Source: Solirubrobacteraceae bacterium
GTDB taxonomy: Bacteria > Actinomycetota > Thermoleophilia > Solirubrobacterales > Solirubrobacteraceae
Length of the DNA stretch: 14,371 bases
NCBI GenBank assembly: GCA_016462245.1
Contig: JAEMTR010000018.1
Span: 1 to 14,371, forward strand
Direction: 5' to 3'
Positions 1-5,922 of the stretch are shown here, one piece after another. The translations under genes and the position numbers were made by a program. The notes under the pieces are model-generated. The model searched no databases and was not told the origin of the DNA. It saw nothing but the letters and a program-made list of their open reading frames with translations. Every line of letters begins with the position of its first letter. The first letter of the stretch is position 1.

Positions 1-426
1 TACGTGGCGCTGGAGGACGGCTGCGAGCCGATGCCCGGAGCAGTAGAGCTGCTGAAGGCGCTCGGCGCTGCAGGCGTGCCGGTGGCGCTCTGCTCCAATT
101 CGCCGCGGGGCTTCGTTGATCGTGCGATCGCCGCTGCCGATGTGGCCCACTTCTTTGGCACGATCGTCACGGCCGAGGACGTCCCGCTCGGCAAACCGGC
201 TCCAGACCCGTACCTTGAGGCTGCGCGCCGGCTCGGCGCCGCGCCGGGGGAATGCGTAGCGCTTGAGGACTCACCGCCCGGCGCCGCCAGCGCCGCCGCA
301 GCGGGAATGACGGTCTACGTGATCCCCTCCTTTGAAGACGCCGATTTTGCTGGCGCGGAGGATCAGGTCTTTAGCTCGCTGGCCGATCCAGAGCTGCTCG
401 CTGCGATCGGCCTTGACGCCGCTTGA
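1..426 (+). CDS. HAD-superfamily hydrolase (phosphatase/phosphoglucomutase-like), 3' part
   Basis: This is the C-terminal 141 residues of a haloacid dehalogenase-family hydrolase. The frame is open at base 1, so the gene starts outside the window. Visible motifs are HAD motif II (ALCSNSP, Ser at about residue 32 of the fragment), motif III (GKPAPDPYLEAARRLG, the conserved Lys) and motif IV (ALEDSPPGAASAAAAGM, the acidic ED pair that binds Mg). The motif I aspartates (DxD) and most of the cap domain must lie upstream. Family members are usually about 210-230 residues, so roughly a third is missing. The ED-S form of motif IV fits the subfamily IA type (beta-phosphoglucomutase/phosphoglycolate phosphatase-like). 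It is probably a cytosolic phosphate-ester hydrolase or mutase, and the substrate cannot be told from this fragment. A 54-base gap separates it from the next gene, which appears to have its own promoter. Confidence 0.9.
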   Translation, partial: YVALEDGCEPMPGAVELLKALGAAGVPVALCSNSPRGFVDRAIAAADVAHFFGTIVTAEDVPLGKPAPDPYLEAARRLGAAPGECVALEDSPPGAASAAAAGMTVYVIPSFEDADFAGAEDQVFSSLADPELLAAIGLDAA

Positions 427-468
427 GGTCGATAACAGGCCGGTGAGGGGAACCGTTGGAGCGAGCCG

Positions 469-474
469 TACCCT
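469..474 (+). promoter_or_regulatory. Putative -10 element for a leaderless start of the YbhN-like gene
   Basis: TACCCT (pattern TAnnnT) lies exactly 6 bases before the GTG start at 481. An in-frame TGA at 475-477 rules out any upstream start in this frame. The nearest purine-rich stretch (GGAG at 458-461) is 19 bases away, too far to act as a Shine-Dalgarno sequence. The spacing would place the transcription start at or next to the GTG. No clear -35 box is visible. The same arrangement recurs before other genes in the window. Confidence 0.5.
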
Positions 475-480
475 TGAGCA

Positions 481-1458
481 GTGAAGATCGCGGCAATAAC
501 CGACCTATTTCAGCGCATCTATGAAGCGGTCGGCAGCTTTGTTGACAGCTTCGCCCAGGTTGAGCTAATCCCGCTGCTGCTGGGGATGGTGATCTTCATC
601 CTTTATCTCTCGATGCGCGCGCTGGCGCTCTACAACACGCTCGGCGCCGCCTATCCAGAAGAGCGGATCCCATACCGCAACATTTGGGGCGCCTACATCG
701 CCGCCTACGGCTTTAACAACGTTGTGCCCGCGCGGGGCGGCGACATCATCAAATTCTTCCTCGTCAAGGTCTCGGTGCCGCAATCGACCTACCCGGCGAT
801 CGGCGCGGCCTTTGTGGTTGAGTCGATCTTCGACCTGACGATCGCAATTCCGGTACTGACCTTCGCCTTCACTCAGGGCGTCTTCCCGAATACTCCCGAG
901 CTGCCAAAGCTGGGGACGCTCGACCTCTCGTTCCTCTCGACCGATCCGCAGCTGACGCTCTTCATCGTCACCGGCCTGGCGCTGGCGGCGCTGGTCGCCT
1001 TCGCTTTCCTTTCGCGCCGCGTCGTCGCCTTCTGGTTCAACGTTCGCCAAGGCTTCACGATTCTGACCGATTGGCGCCGCTACCTGCGCGAGGTCTGGCT
1101 GGTGCAGTTCGGCGGCTGGCTGCTTCGCTGCGTGGCCTTCTGGCTGCTGCTCGACGCCTTCGGCATCGGCGGCTCGGTCCGCAACGTGATGCTGGTGCTA
1201 GGCATCAACGCCGTCGCGGCGCTGGTGCCATTCACGCCCGGCGGCGCAGGCGTTCAGCAGGCGCTGCTGGTGACGGTCTTTGGAACGGCCGCGACCGTCG
1301 CCGCCTACTCCGTAGGCCAGCAGGTTGCGATCGCCATAATCTCAATCGCGGTCGGCTTCCTCGCGCTGCTGACAATCTTTGGCTTCCGCTCGTTCGGCGA
1401 CGTGAAGCGAGCCGGCAAGGCGCACCGCGCCGAAGAGAAAGCTGCTCGCGGCGGCTAG
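481..1458 (+). CDS. YbhN / LPG-synthase transmembrane-domain family protein (flippase-like)
   Basis: A 325-residue integral membrane protein with about seven hydrophobic segments, near residues 28-54, 68-80, 104-131, 158-180, 205-228, 235-268 and 275-303. It carries the two family hallmarks of the lysylphosphatidylglycerol-synthase transmembrane region (UPF0104/YbhN). One is an Asn-Pro-Arg-Gly loop, NNVVPARGGD (79-88), corresponding to the usual N-lPgR-GE. The other is a Pro-Gly-Gly loop, PFTPGGAGVQQ (250-260), corresponding to the usual PGGlGvrE. It lacks the cytosolic aminoacyltransferase domain of full MprF, so it resembles the stand-alone flippase-like proteins thought to move or accommodate lipids in the membrane; the substrate is unknown. 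GTG 481 is the first possible start because TGA occurs in frame at 475. The C-terminus is basic. Its stop overlaps the stop of the convergent small gene inside one CTAG. Confidence 0.88.
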   Translation: MKIAAITDLFQRIYEAVGSFVDSFAQVELIPLLLGMVIFILYLSMRALALYNTLGAAYPEERIPYRNIWGAYIAAYGFNNVVPARGGDIIKFFLVKVSVPQSTYPAIGAAFVVESIFDLTIAIPVLTFAFTQGVFPNTPELPKLGTLDLSFLSTDPQLTLFIVTGLALAALVAFAFLSRRVVAFWFNVRQGFTILTDWRRYLREVWLVQFGGWLLRCVAFWLLLDAFGIGGSVRNVMLVLGINAVAALVPFTPGGAGVQQALLVTVFGTAATVAAYSVGQQVAIAIISIAVGFLALLTIFGFRSFGDVKRAGKAHRAEEKAARGG

Positions 1459-1730
1459 CGCAGGCCCTGACGCGCTTCACGCACCAGCGCGACGGCCTCA
1501 GGGAAGATCGTCGCCATTAGGGCGCGAATCTGCTCGGCCTGCTCGGAGCCGGTTCCCTGCACATTTACGCGTCCAATCGCGGCAACCGTCATGTCGACGG
1601 CGAGTTTGATCGCGTTATCGGCCCACGCGAGCGTCTGCTGGCTCGACATCTGCTCGGCGAACTCAGCCATCCTGCGCTGAAGCTCGTCCGGGTCACCGAA
1701 GATGTCACCAAGTCCGCCAGGGCCTTCCAT
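1455..1730 (-). CDS. Small unrecognised helical protein (91 aa)
   Basis: I do not recognise this protein. It is short and mostly helix-forming: an acidic Gly/Pro-rich start (MEGPGGLGDIFGDPDELQRR), then amphipathic stretches ending in VALVREARQGLR. It has no signal peptide, no transmembrane segment and no cysteines. It is likely real because it fills the space between two other genes, has normal amino-acid composition for this genome and has an ATG preceded by a good -10-like element. An in-frame TAG at 1740-1742 makes this ATG the first possible start. It converges on the YbhN-like gene, sharing a CTAG in which both stops lie, and diverges from the hydrolase gene across only 15 bases. The N-terminal part vaguely recalls small YbaB-like or coiled-coil helical proteins, but the resemblance is too weak to name it. 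Confidence 0.7.
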   Translation of the reverse strand: MEGPGGLGDIFGDPDELQRRMAEFAEQMSSQQTLAWADNAIKLAVDMTVAAIGRVNVQGTGSEQAEQIRALMATIFPEAVALVREARQGLR

Positions 1731-1732
1731 GC

Positions 1733-1742
1733 TGTAATTCTA
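1733..1742. promoter_or_regulatory. Putative bidirectional -10 element between two divergent leaderless genes
   Basis: The whole intergenic gap is 15 bases (1731-1745). On the plus strand it holds TGTAAT (1733-1738), 7 bases before ATG 1746. On the minus strand it holds TAGAAT (1742-1737), 6 bases before the ATG at 1730. The two hexamers overlap by two bases, so melting one AT-rich block could serve both directions. Neither gene has a Shine-Dalgarno sequence or room for a leader. Any -35 contacts would have to lie inside the opposite gene's coding sequence; none is obvious. Confidence 0.5.
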
Positions 1743-1745
1743 GCG

Positions 1746-2480
1746 ATGACGCCGATCGCCGCTGGAGTAGGAGTCCAGCTTCACTACTTCAGTGCTGGCG
1801 AAGGGCAGTCGCTGCTGGCTATCCACGACATCGGCGGTGGCGGCGAACTGCTCACCGCAGAGCTCGAACCGCTGGCGCAACGCACCCGCCTGATCGGCTA
1901 TGACCGCCGCGGCTACGGCGCGAGCGAGGCACCAGACCCCTACCTGGCGACGACGGTGACGGAGCAGAGCGAGGATGCAGCGGCCTTGCTGCTTGGGCTC
2001 GGCGCAAGCCCAGCGCTACTAGTTGGGGTTGGCTTTGGCGCACTTATCGCGCTCGACCTTTCTTTACGGCGGCCAGAGCTGGTGCGCGCTGCGCTGCTGG
2101 TTGATCCGCCGGCCTACTCGCTTGACGTCGAATCAACGCGCGAACTTGCCGACCAGCGCGGCGCGATCGAAGCAGCGCTGCTGGCCGGCAGCCGCGCGCA
2201 GGCGATCGGAGCGCTACTCGGCTCGAACGCTGATCAGGCGCTACTGGCGAGCGCTGAGGCAAACAGCGGCGCCTGCTTCGCCGACTACGGCGGGCTCGCA
2301 AGCCTGCCCCTAACGCACCGCGAAATGCGCGACTGTGCGATCCCAATTCGGATCCTCTCGACGCCCGCCGCGTCAGCTCCGCTAGCGCGTATCGCTGCTG
2401 AGCTTGACGCGCTGCTGGGCGACTCGTCACTGCTGATTGGCGGCGACCTTGCCGGCGCGGCTGAGGCGCTGCTCGATTGA
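1746..2480 (+). CDS. Alpha/beta-hydrolase-fold protein lacking the catalytic serine
   Basis: A 244-residue alpha/beta-hydrolase-fold protein. The early part is typical of the family: the strand and oxyanion-loop region LLAIHDIGGGG (23-33), then IGYDRRGYGASEAP (50-63), the usual D-RG-G-S segment. The nucleophile elbow, expected as G-x-S-x-G, reads GVGFG (94-98), so the serine position is Gly96 (GGC at 2031-2033). The following helix ALIALDLSLRRPELVRAALLVDPP is normal. The C-terminal end (SSLLIGGDLAGAAEALLD) has no histidine where a GH catalytic base usually sits. Two of three triad residues therefore appear absent, so this is probably a pseudo-enzyme, or an enzyme with different chemistry. It is about 20-40 residues shorter than common members. 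ATG 1746 fits the divergent -10 element. The substrate and partners are unknown. Confidence 0.8.
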   Translation: MTPIAAGVGVQLHYFSAGEGQSLLAIHDIGGGGELLTAELEPLAQRTRLIGYDRRGYGASEAPDPYLATTVTEQSEDAAALLLGLGASPALLVGVGFGALIALDLSLRRPELVRAALLVDPPAYSLDVESTRELADQRGAIEAALLAGSRAQAIGALLGSNADQALLASAEANSGACFADYGGLASLPLTHREMRDCAIPIRILSTPAASAPLARIAAELDALLGDSSLLIGGDLAGAAEALLD

Positions 2481-2493
2481 GCCGCGCGGCGCG

Positions 2494-2499
2494 TAGACT
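2494..2499 (+). promoter_or_regulatory. Putative -10 element upstream of the membrane protein gene
   Basis: TAGACT (TAnnnT) ends 10 bases before ATG 2510, with a C-rich spacer. No Shine-Dalgarno sequence is present. The expected transcription start would leave a leader of only a few bases. It lies in the 29-base gap after the hydrolase stop at 2480. Confidence 0.45.
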
Positions 2500-2509
2500 T
2501 TCCCCCCCG

Positions 2510-3463
2510 ATGAGCCCGCTACTTCCGCAGAAGGCACCGCCCAGCCCGCCGCAGGATCCCCAGATCACGTTGGCCTGGGAAGACGCCAACCGCAAACGCG
2601 CCGCGGCCTGCGCTTGGGCCGCTGGCTTGTTGACGATCATTGGCGCGACGCTCTCGAGCCTTGGACTCTCGGGGCTACCAACTTTCGACAACGAAGCGGT
2701 CACGGCGACCGACGCGATCCGCGACCTGATCGCCGGCAATCCAATCCCGCCGGGGCGGATAGCGCTTCAAGCCGAATGGCTCAGCAGCCACCTTGTGATG
2801 CCGATCATCGGCACGGTTCTCTACGGGATCGGTTCGCTGCTGATCTTCGGCGTAATCGTCTTCCTCTTCAAGGCAACACGCGCGCGCAACCCCGCTTTTG
2901 GCCAACTGACGCTAATAGCGGGAGCCGCTGGCGCGGTCGCCTTTGGAGTAGGACGCACCGTGGCGCAGCTGAGCTATTACTTCGGCATCGCCAGCTTTGA
3001 CGGCGGCAACAACTTCCAAGCGACCGAGGCGCTGACCGGCGGGCCTTTCATGGCCGGGCAGATCGTTTGGCAGCTAGGCGCGTTTGCGATCGGCTTCGCC
3101 TTCGTCATGCTCGGCCTGAACGCAATGCGTGTTGGCCTACTGACTCGCTTCATGGGTGTGCTGGCGATGATCGTTGGCGCAACCTTCATCCTGCCGCTCG
3201 ACCAGCAGGGTGTACTGCGCGCCTTCTGGCTGGCGACGGTTGGCTTCATCTTCATTCTGCGCTGGCCTGGTGGAAGGATTCCACCGGCTTGGATTAGCGG
3301 CAAGGCCGAGCCGTGGCCGAGCATCGCCGCTGCGCGGGCGCAGAAGGCTTCCGGCAACGCGCCCGATTCGGCGCCAGCACCAACGCTGCCGCCCGTTGCC
3401 AGCAACGGCAGTGGCGAGCCCGACACCGCTGGCCAGCTGCGCAAGAAGCGCAAGCGCAAGTAG
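2510..3463 (+). CDS. Unrecognised multi-pass membrane protein with basic C-terminal tail
   Basis: I cannot assign a family. The protein has 317 residues from ATG 2510. It starts with a Pro/Gln-rich cytosolic-looking stretch (1-30) and then has about six hydrophobic segments near 33-56, 94-120, 132-154, 183-204, 210-229 and 236-251. A polar loop (57-93) separates the first two. A Pro/Ala-rich disordered tail follows (265-305) and ends in a strongly basic cluster, RKKRKRK. The basic tail and the positive residues after the helices suggest that the C-terminus is cytosolic. A TTG at 2477 in the same frame would add 11 residues, but ATG 2510 is preferred. It is the stronger codon, it sits just after a -10-like TAGACT, and the TTG overlaps the previous stop without a Shine-Dalgarno sequence. 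No catalytic or transporter motif is visible. Confidence 0.8.
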   Translation: MSPLLPQKAPPSPPQDPQITLAWEDANRKRAAACAWAAGLLTIIGATLSSLGLSGLPTFDNEAVTATDAIRDLIAGNPIPPGRIALQAEWLSSHLVMPIIGTVLYGIGSLLIFGVIVFLFKATRARNPAFGQLTLIAGAAGAVAFGVGRTVAQLSYYFGIASFDGGNNFQATEALTGGPFMAGQIVWQLGAFAIGFAFVMLGLNAMRVGLLTRFMGVLAMIVGATFILPLDQQGVLRAFWLATVGFIFILRWPGGRIPPAWISGKAEPWPSIAAARAQKASGNAPDSAPAPTLPPVASNGSGEPDTAGQLRKKRKRK

Positions 3464-3481
3464 TAGCGGCGTTTTCTCAGC

Positions 3482-3487
3482 TAGGCT
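3482..3487 (+). promoter_or_regulatory. Putative -10 element for a leaderless start of the SDR gene
   Basis: TAGGCT (TAnnnT) lies exactly 6 bases before ATG 3494, the same spacing as at 469-474 and at 1742-1737. The TAG at 3482-3484 is also an in-frame stop, so no upstream start is possible in this frame. There is no Shine-Dalgarno sequence. A T-rich stretch (3472-3475) precedes it. Confidence 0.55.
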
Positions 3488-3493
3488 GGCGCT

Positions 3494-4291
3494 ATGGCTC
3501 TAGAGACCGCTTCCGCTTCAACCACCGTTCTGATCACCGGCGCCTCGTCGGGGATCGGTACCGAGATGGCTCGCGAGCTCGCTTCGCGTGGGCACGGCGT
3601 AACGCTCGTCGCGCGCCGCGCCGACCGCCTTGAAGAGCTGGCCGCTGAACTGGCGGAGAAGCACAAGATCACGGCGACGGCGATCCCTTGCGACCTCGGC
3701 GACCCGATCGCCCGCGCCGAATTGATCGAAGGACTCCGCGCAGGCCCAGCGCTGGCGGGGCTCTGCAATAACGCCGGTTACGGGATCAGCGGCAAGCTCG
3801 TGAAGAACGAAGCCGACCGCGAGCGCCAGATGGTCGAACTAAACGTCGTAGCGGTCCATGACCTGACCGTTCGCGTGCTGCCAGGGATGGTCGAGCGCGG
3901 CACCGGCGCGATTCTCAACGTCGCCTCAACAGCCGCCTTCCAGCCGCTGCCCGGCTTTGCCAGCTATGCGGCAACGAAGGCCTTCGTGCTCTCGTTCTCG
4001 GAGGCCTTGAACGCCGAGCTGTCAGGGACCGGCGTGAGCTGCTCGGCGCTCTGCCCAGGGCCGGTCAAGACCGAATTCGCGAGCGTTGCCGGCAGCACGA
4101 TGATGGAAGATTCGCTCCCCGACTTCACGCTCGTCTCGCCCGAAGAGGTCGCGCGGCAGGCGATCGACGCGATGGAGAACGGCAGCCGCACCGCGATTCC
4201 CGGAATCGCGAACCAAGTTCAGGCGCTACTCGGCCGGATTGCGCCGCGCTCGCTGGTTCTGCCGTTGGCTGGCAGGATCAGTGGCAAGTAA
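3494..4291 (+). CDS. Short-chain dehydrogenase/reductase (classical SDR)
   Basis: A 265-residue cytosolic NAD(P)H-dependent oxidoreductase of the classical SDR family, of full length. The nucleotide-binding glycine motif TGASSGIG is at 15-22. The basic pair Arg41-Arg42 follows the second strand, which favours NADPH. CDLGD (67-70 region) is the acidic adenine-contact motif and NNAG is at 92-95. The catalytic tetrad is Asn117 (ELNVVA), Ser145 (NVAST), Tyr158 and Lys162 (YAATK). PGPVKTEF (188-195) closes the site. The order and style (LVARRADRLEELAAEL) match the DltE/COG0300 group of uncharacterised acyl- or keto-reductases. The substrate cannot be inferred and the neighbours give no pathway clue. 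It ends 6 bases before the convergent thyX-like gene. A leaderless start is suggested by TAGGCT-N6-ATG. Confidence 0.93.
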   Translation: MALETASASTTVLITGASSGIGTEMARELASRGHGVTLVARRADRLEELAAELAEKHKITATAIPCDLGDPIARAELIEGLRAGPALAGLCNNAGYGISGKLVKNEADRERQMVELNVVAVHDLTVRVLPGMVERGTGAILNVASTAAFQPLPGFASYAATKAFVLSFSEALNAELSGTGVSCSALCPGPVKTEFASVAGSTMMEDSLPDFTLVSPEEVARQAIDAMENGSRTAIPGIANQVQALLGRIAPRSLVLPLAGRISGK

Positions 4292-4297
4292 GCTCGC

Positions 4298-5875
4298 TTA
4301 GCCGCTGCGCGCTTCGGTGCGCATTTCGCTGAGGATTCGCTCCAGCCGCGGCTCGGCCTGATTGTCAACGTGGACCATCGAGGCCGCGACCGCCGGGTGG
4401 TGCTGGGCGATTGCGCGCTGCATCTCGTGCGCGACGGCGCGGTAGCTTGGGTGGCCTTCGCGGCCGGAGCGCAGCTCAATCAGCTGCATCGCCTCACGCG
4501 CGTTGCAATCGAGGATGAAGCGGATTCGGTAGCCAAGGCAGAGCGCGTAAGGCGCGGCGTCGCTCTGGCCGCCGTCGGCGAGGCGCTGGTACTCGGCGGC
4601 CGAGGCTTCAAGGCCGCGCTTGTAGTCGTCGGCAACGCCGGCTTGCTCCAACTCGTCCGGTACTCCAGCGCCAAGCTCCGGCCCAAGCGTCTGCCACTGC
4701 ACGGTCAGCATCCGGTGGCGCTGGAGGTCACGGAAGGCGCCGTAGTCGGCGACGACCTCAAAGCGGTAGCGGACGGCCTCGAAGCCGCGGCCGGGGCGGT
4801 GGCGGCGGTTTGCCCTCGCACCGACGAAGTCGGCCAGCATCGCTGCCCGCTCGTCGCCGCTGAGCTGCTCGACGGCGCTGCGGATTGAAGCCTCGCTGGC
4901 GCGCGACTGCTCAAAGATCAGCGCGCAGAGCAGATCCTCCTCCGTGCCATCGACGTGAGTGAGCTTGACCGACGGCCCGCCGTCAGCGTCGTCTCCCCCG
5001 CTTAGTTCCAGCCGCTTCGCCCAGTCGTTGCCCGCGGCGCTGCGCTGCTCCAAGTACTCGATCCACTCGCCGCCGCGGTCGGGGCGCTCCACGCGTGAGA
5101 CGAAGCTCGGCATCACCTGCTTGAGCGTTGCCAGCAGCATCTGGCCGTAGTCGCGCGCCTCGGGCAGCGGGTGGGCGAGCAGGTGGAGGATCAGCTGCTC
5201 GTAGCTTTGGCCCGAAGCGAAGATTCCCATGTGCGAGAGCGAGCTGGCCGGCAGCAGGCCGCGCAGCAGGTCAAGCGCCTTCGCTTGAATCGCCCGTGCG
5301 TGAGCACCCTCAGAGACGCCGTCAGCCGCCGGGAACTGACCCGCGGCCCATGCTGAAACGGCAGGTATTGCGGCCGAATAGGTACTAAAGAGGCTGTCCA
5401 TCGTCTGCTCGTACTCGGGGCCGAGCGCCGCGTCGCGGTAGTAGCGGTAGCCGAGCCCCGTCACCTCGCCGTCGTAGCGGATGTAGCGCGTCGACTGTTC
5501 TAGGTAGGACGCCATACGCGGCCGCTGGAGGATCTTCGTCATCACGTTCGAGACCCACTCACAGGCCACGTGAGCGCCACCGAGCTGGGCTACCGAGTCG
5601 TCCCCATAACCGAGAAAGATCGTGTCGTAGAGCTCCGCCGCGCGCTTGCCTTCATCGCGCTCCCAGTCGCCACCGCTCTCAGGCAGCGACTCGGCGAACT
5701 CGTCAAGGAAGAGGCGGCGCAGCGTGCCGTCGTAACGCGAGTAGCGCGCGAAGAGCGCGCCCTTGACCGTTTCGGGAAGATTTACAAGCGCAAAGACGGG
5801 CTGATCGAGGTTCGTGAAGTGGGGCTCTAGGCGGGCCGCTTCGGCCGGGGTGAAGCTATCGATCGGGTAGTCCAC
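4298..5875 (-). CDS. thyX: Double-domain ThyX-like (FAD-dependent thymidylate synthase) protein
   Basis: A 525-residue protein, about twice the usual 220-250 of ThyX, which makes dTMP from dUMP with methylene-THF and FAD/NADPH. Each half resembles a ThyX unit. The N-half has KGALFARYSRY (38-48), GDDSVAQLGGAH (91-102) and RPRMASYLEQSTRY (118-131). This matches the family RHR(x)7SxRY with His replaced by Pro. The C-half has LQRHRMLTVQWQT (384-396), i.e. RHR(x)7T, then ELRSGREGHPSYRAVAHEM (467-485), which resembles the ThyX C-terminal R-x-x-x-AqwEIR segment. The catalytic signature is therefore divided. Known ThyX is a tetramer with active sites at subunit interfaces, so a fused pair could build one composite site; that is inference. 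The GTG start follows TACGGT by 9 bases. It lies 47 bases after nuoN and converges on the SDR gene. True thymidylate synthase activity is uncertain. Confidence 0.82.
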   Translation of the reverse strand: MDYPIDSFTPAEAARLEPHFTNLDQPVFALVNLPETVKGALFARYSRYDGTLRRLFLDEFAESLPESGGDWERDEGKRAAELYDTIFLGYGDDSVAQLGGAHVACEWVSNVMTKILQRPRMASYLEQSTRYIRYDGEVTGLGYRYYRDAALGPEYEQTMDSLFSTYSAAIPAVSAWAAGQFPAADGVSEGAHARAIQAKALDLLRGLLPASSLSHMGIFASGQSYEQLILHLLAHPLPEARDYGQMLLATLKQVMPSFVSRVERPDRGGEWIEYLEQRSAAGNDWAKRLELSGGDDADGGPSVKLTHVDGTEEDLLCALIFEQSRASEASIRSAVEQLSGDERAAMLADFVGARANRRHRPGRGFEAVRYRFEVVADYGAFRDLQRHRMLTVQWQTLGPELGAGVPDELEQAGVADDYKRGLEASAAEYQRLADGGQSDAAPYALCLGYRIRFILDCNAREAMQLIELRSGREGHPSYRAVAHEMQRAIAQHHPAVAASMVHVDNQAEPRLERILSEMRTEARSG

Positions 5876-5884
5876 GGGGAGCGA

Positions 5885-5890
5885 ACCGTA
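5885..5890 (-). promoter_or_regulatory. Putative -10 element for the thyX-like gene
   Basis: On the minus strand TACGGT (TAnnnT) ends 9 bases before the GTG at 5875, and no Shine-Dalgarno sequence intervenes (the spacer is TCGCTCCCC). It partly overlaps the end of the inverted repeat at 5890-5909. This is a weaker match than the other -10-like elements in the window. Confidence 0.35.
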
Positions 5891-5909
5891 GCGCGCCGAG
5901 CGGCGCGCT
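5890..5909. repeat. Perfect 9-bp inverted repeat between nuoN and thyX
   Basis: AGCGCGCCG, then AG, then CGGCGCGCT: two perfect 9-base arms around a 2-base centre, in practice an 8-bp stem with a 4-base loop. It lies in the 47-base gap between the nuoN stop (5923) and the thyX start (5875). It could be a transcription terminator or attenuator at the end of the nuo operon, but no T-run follows it on the minus strand. It could also be an operator at the thyX promoter. Confidence 0.6.
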
Positions 5910-5922
5910 CGGGCTGCGGCGC

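Noticed and set aside
2477..2512. TTG start giving an 11-residue longer membrane protein
   Set aside because: It overlaps the preceding stop, has no Shine-Dalgarno sequence and adds an Arg-rich stretch; ATG 2510 follows a -10-like TAGACT and is the better codon.
4289..4300. Short inverted repeat TAAGC-TC-GCTTA at the SDR/thyX convergence, a possible bidirectional terminator
   Set aside because: Arms are only 5 bases and largely follow from two facing TAA stops; there is no T-run, so it is too weak to call.
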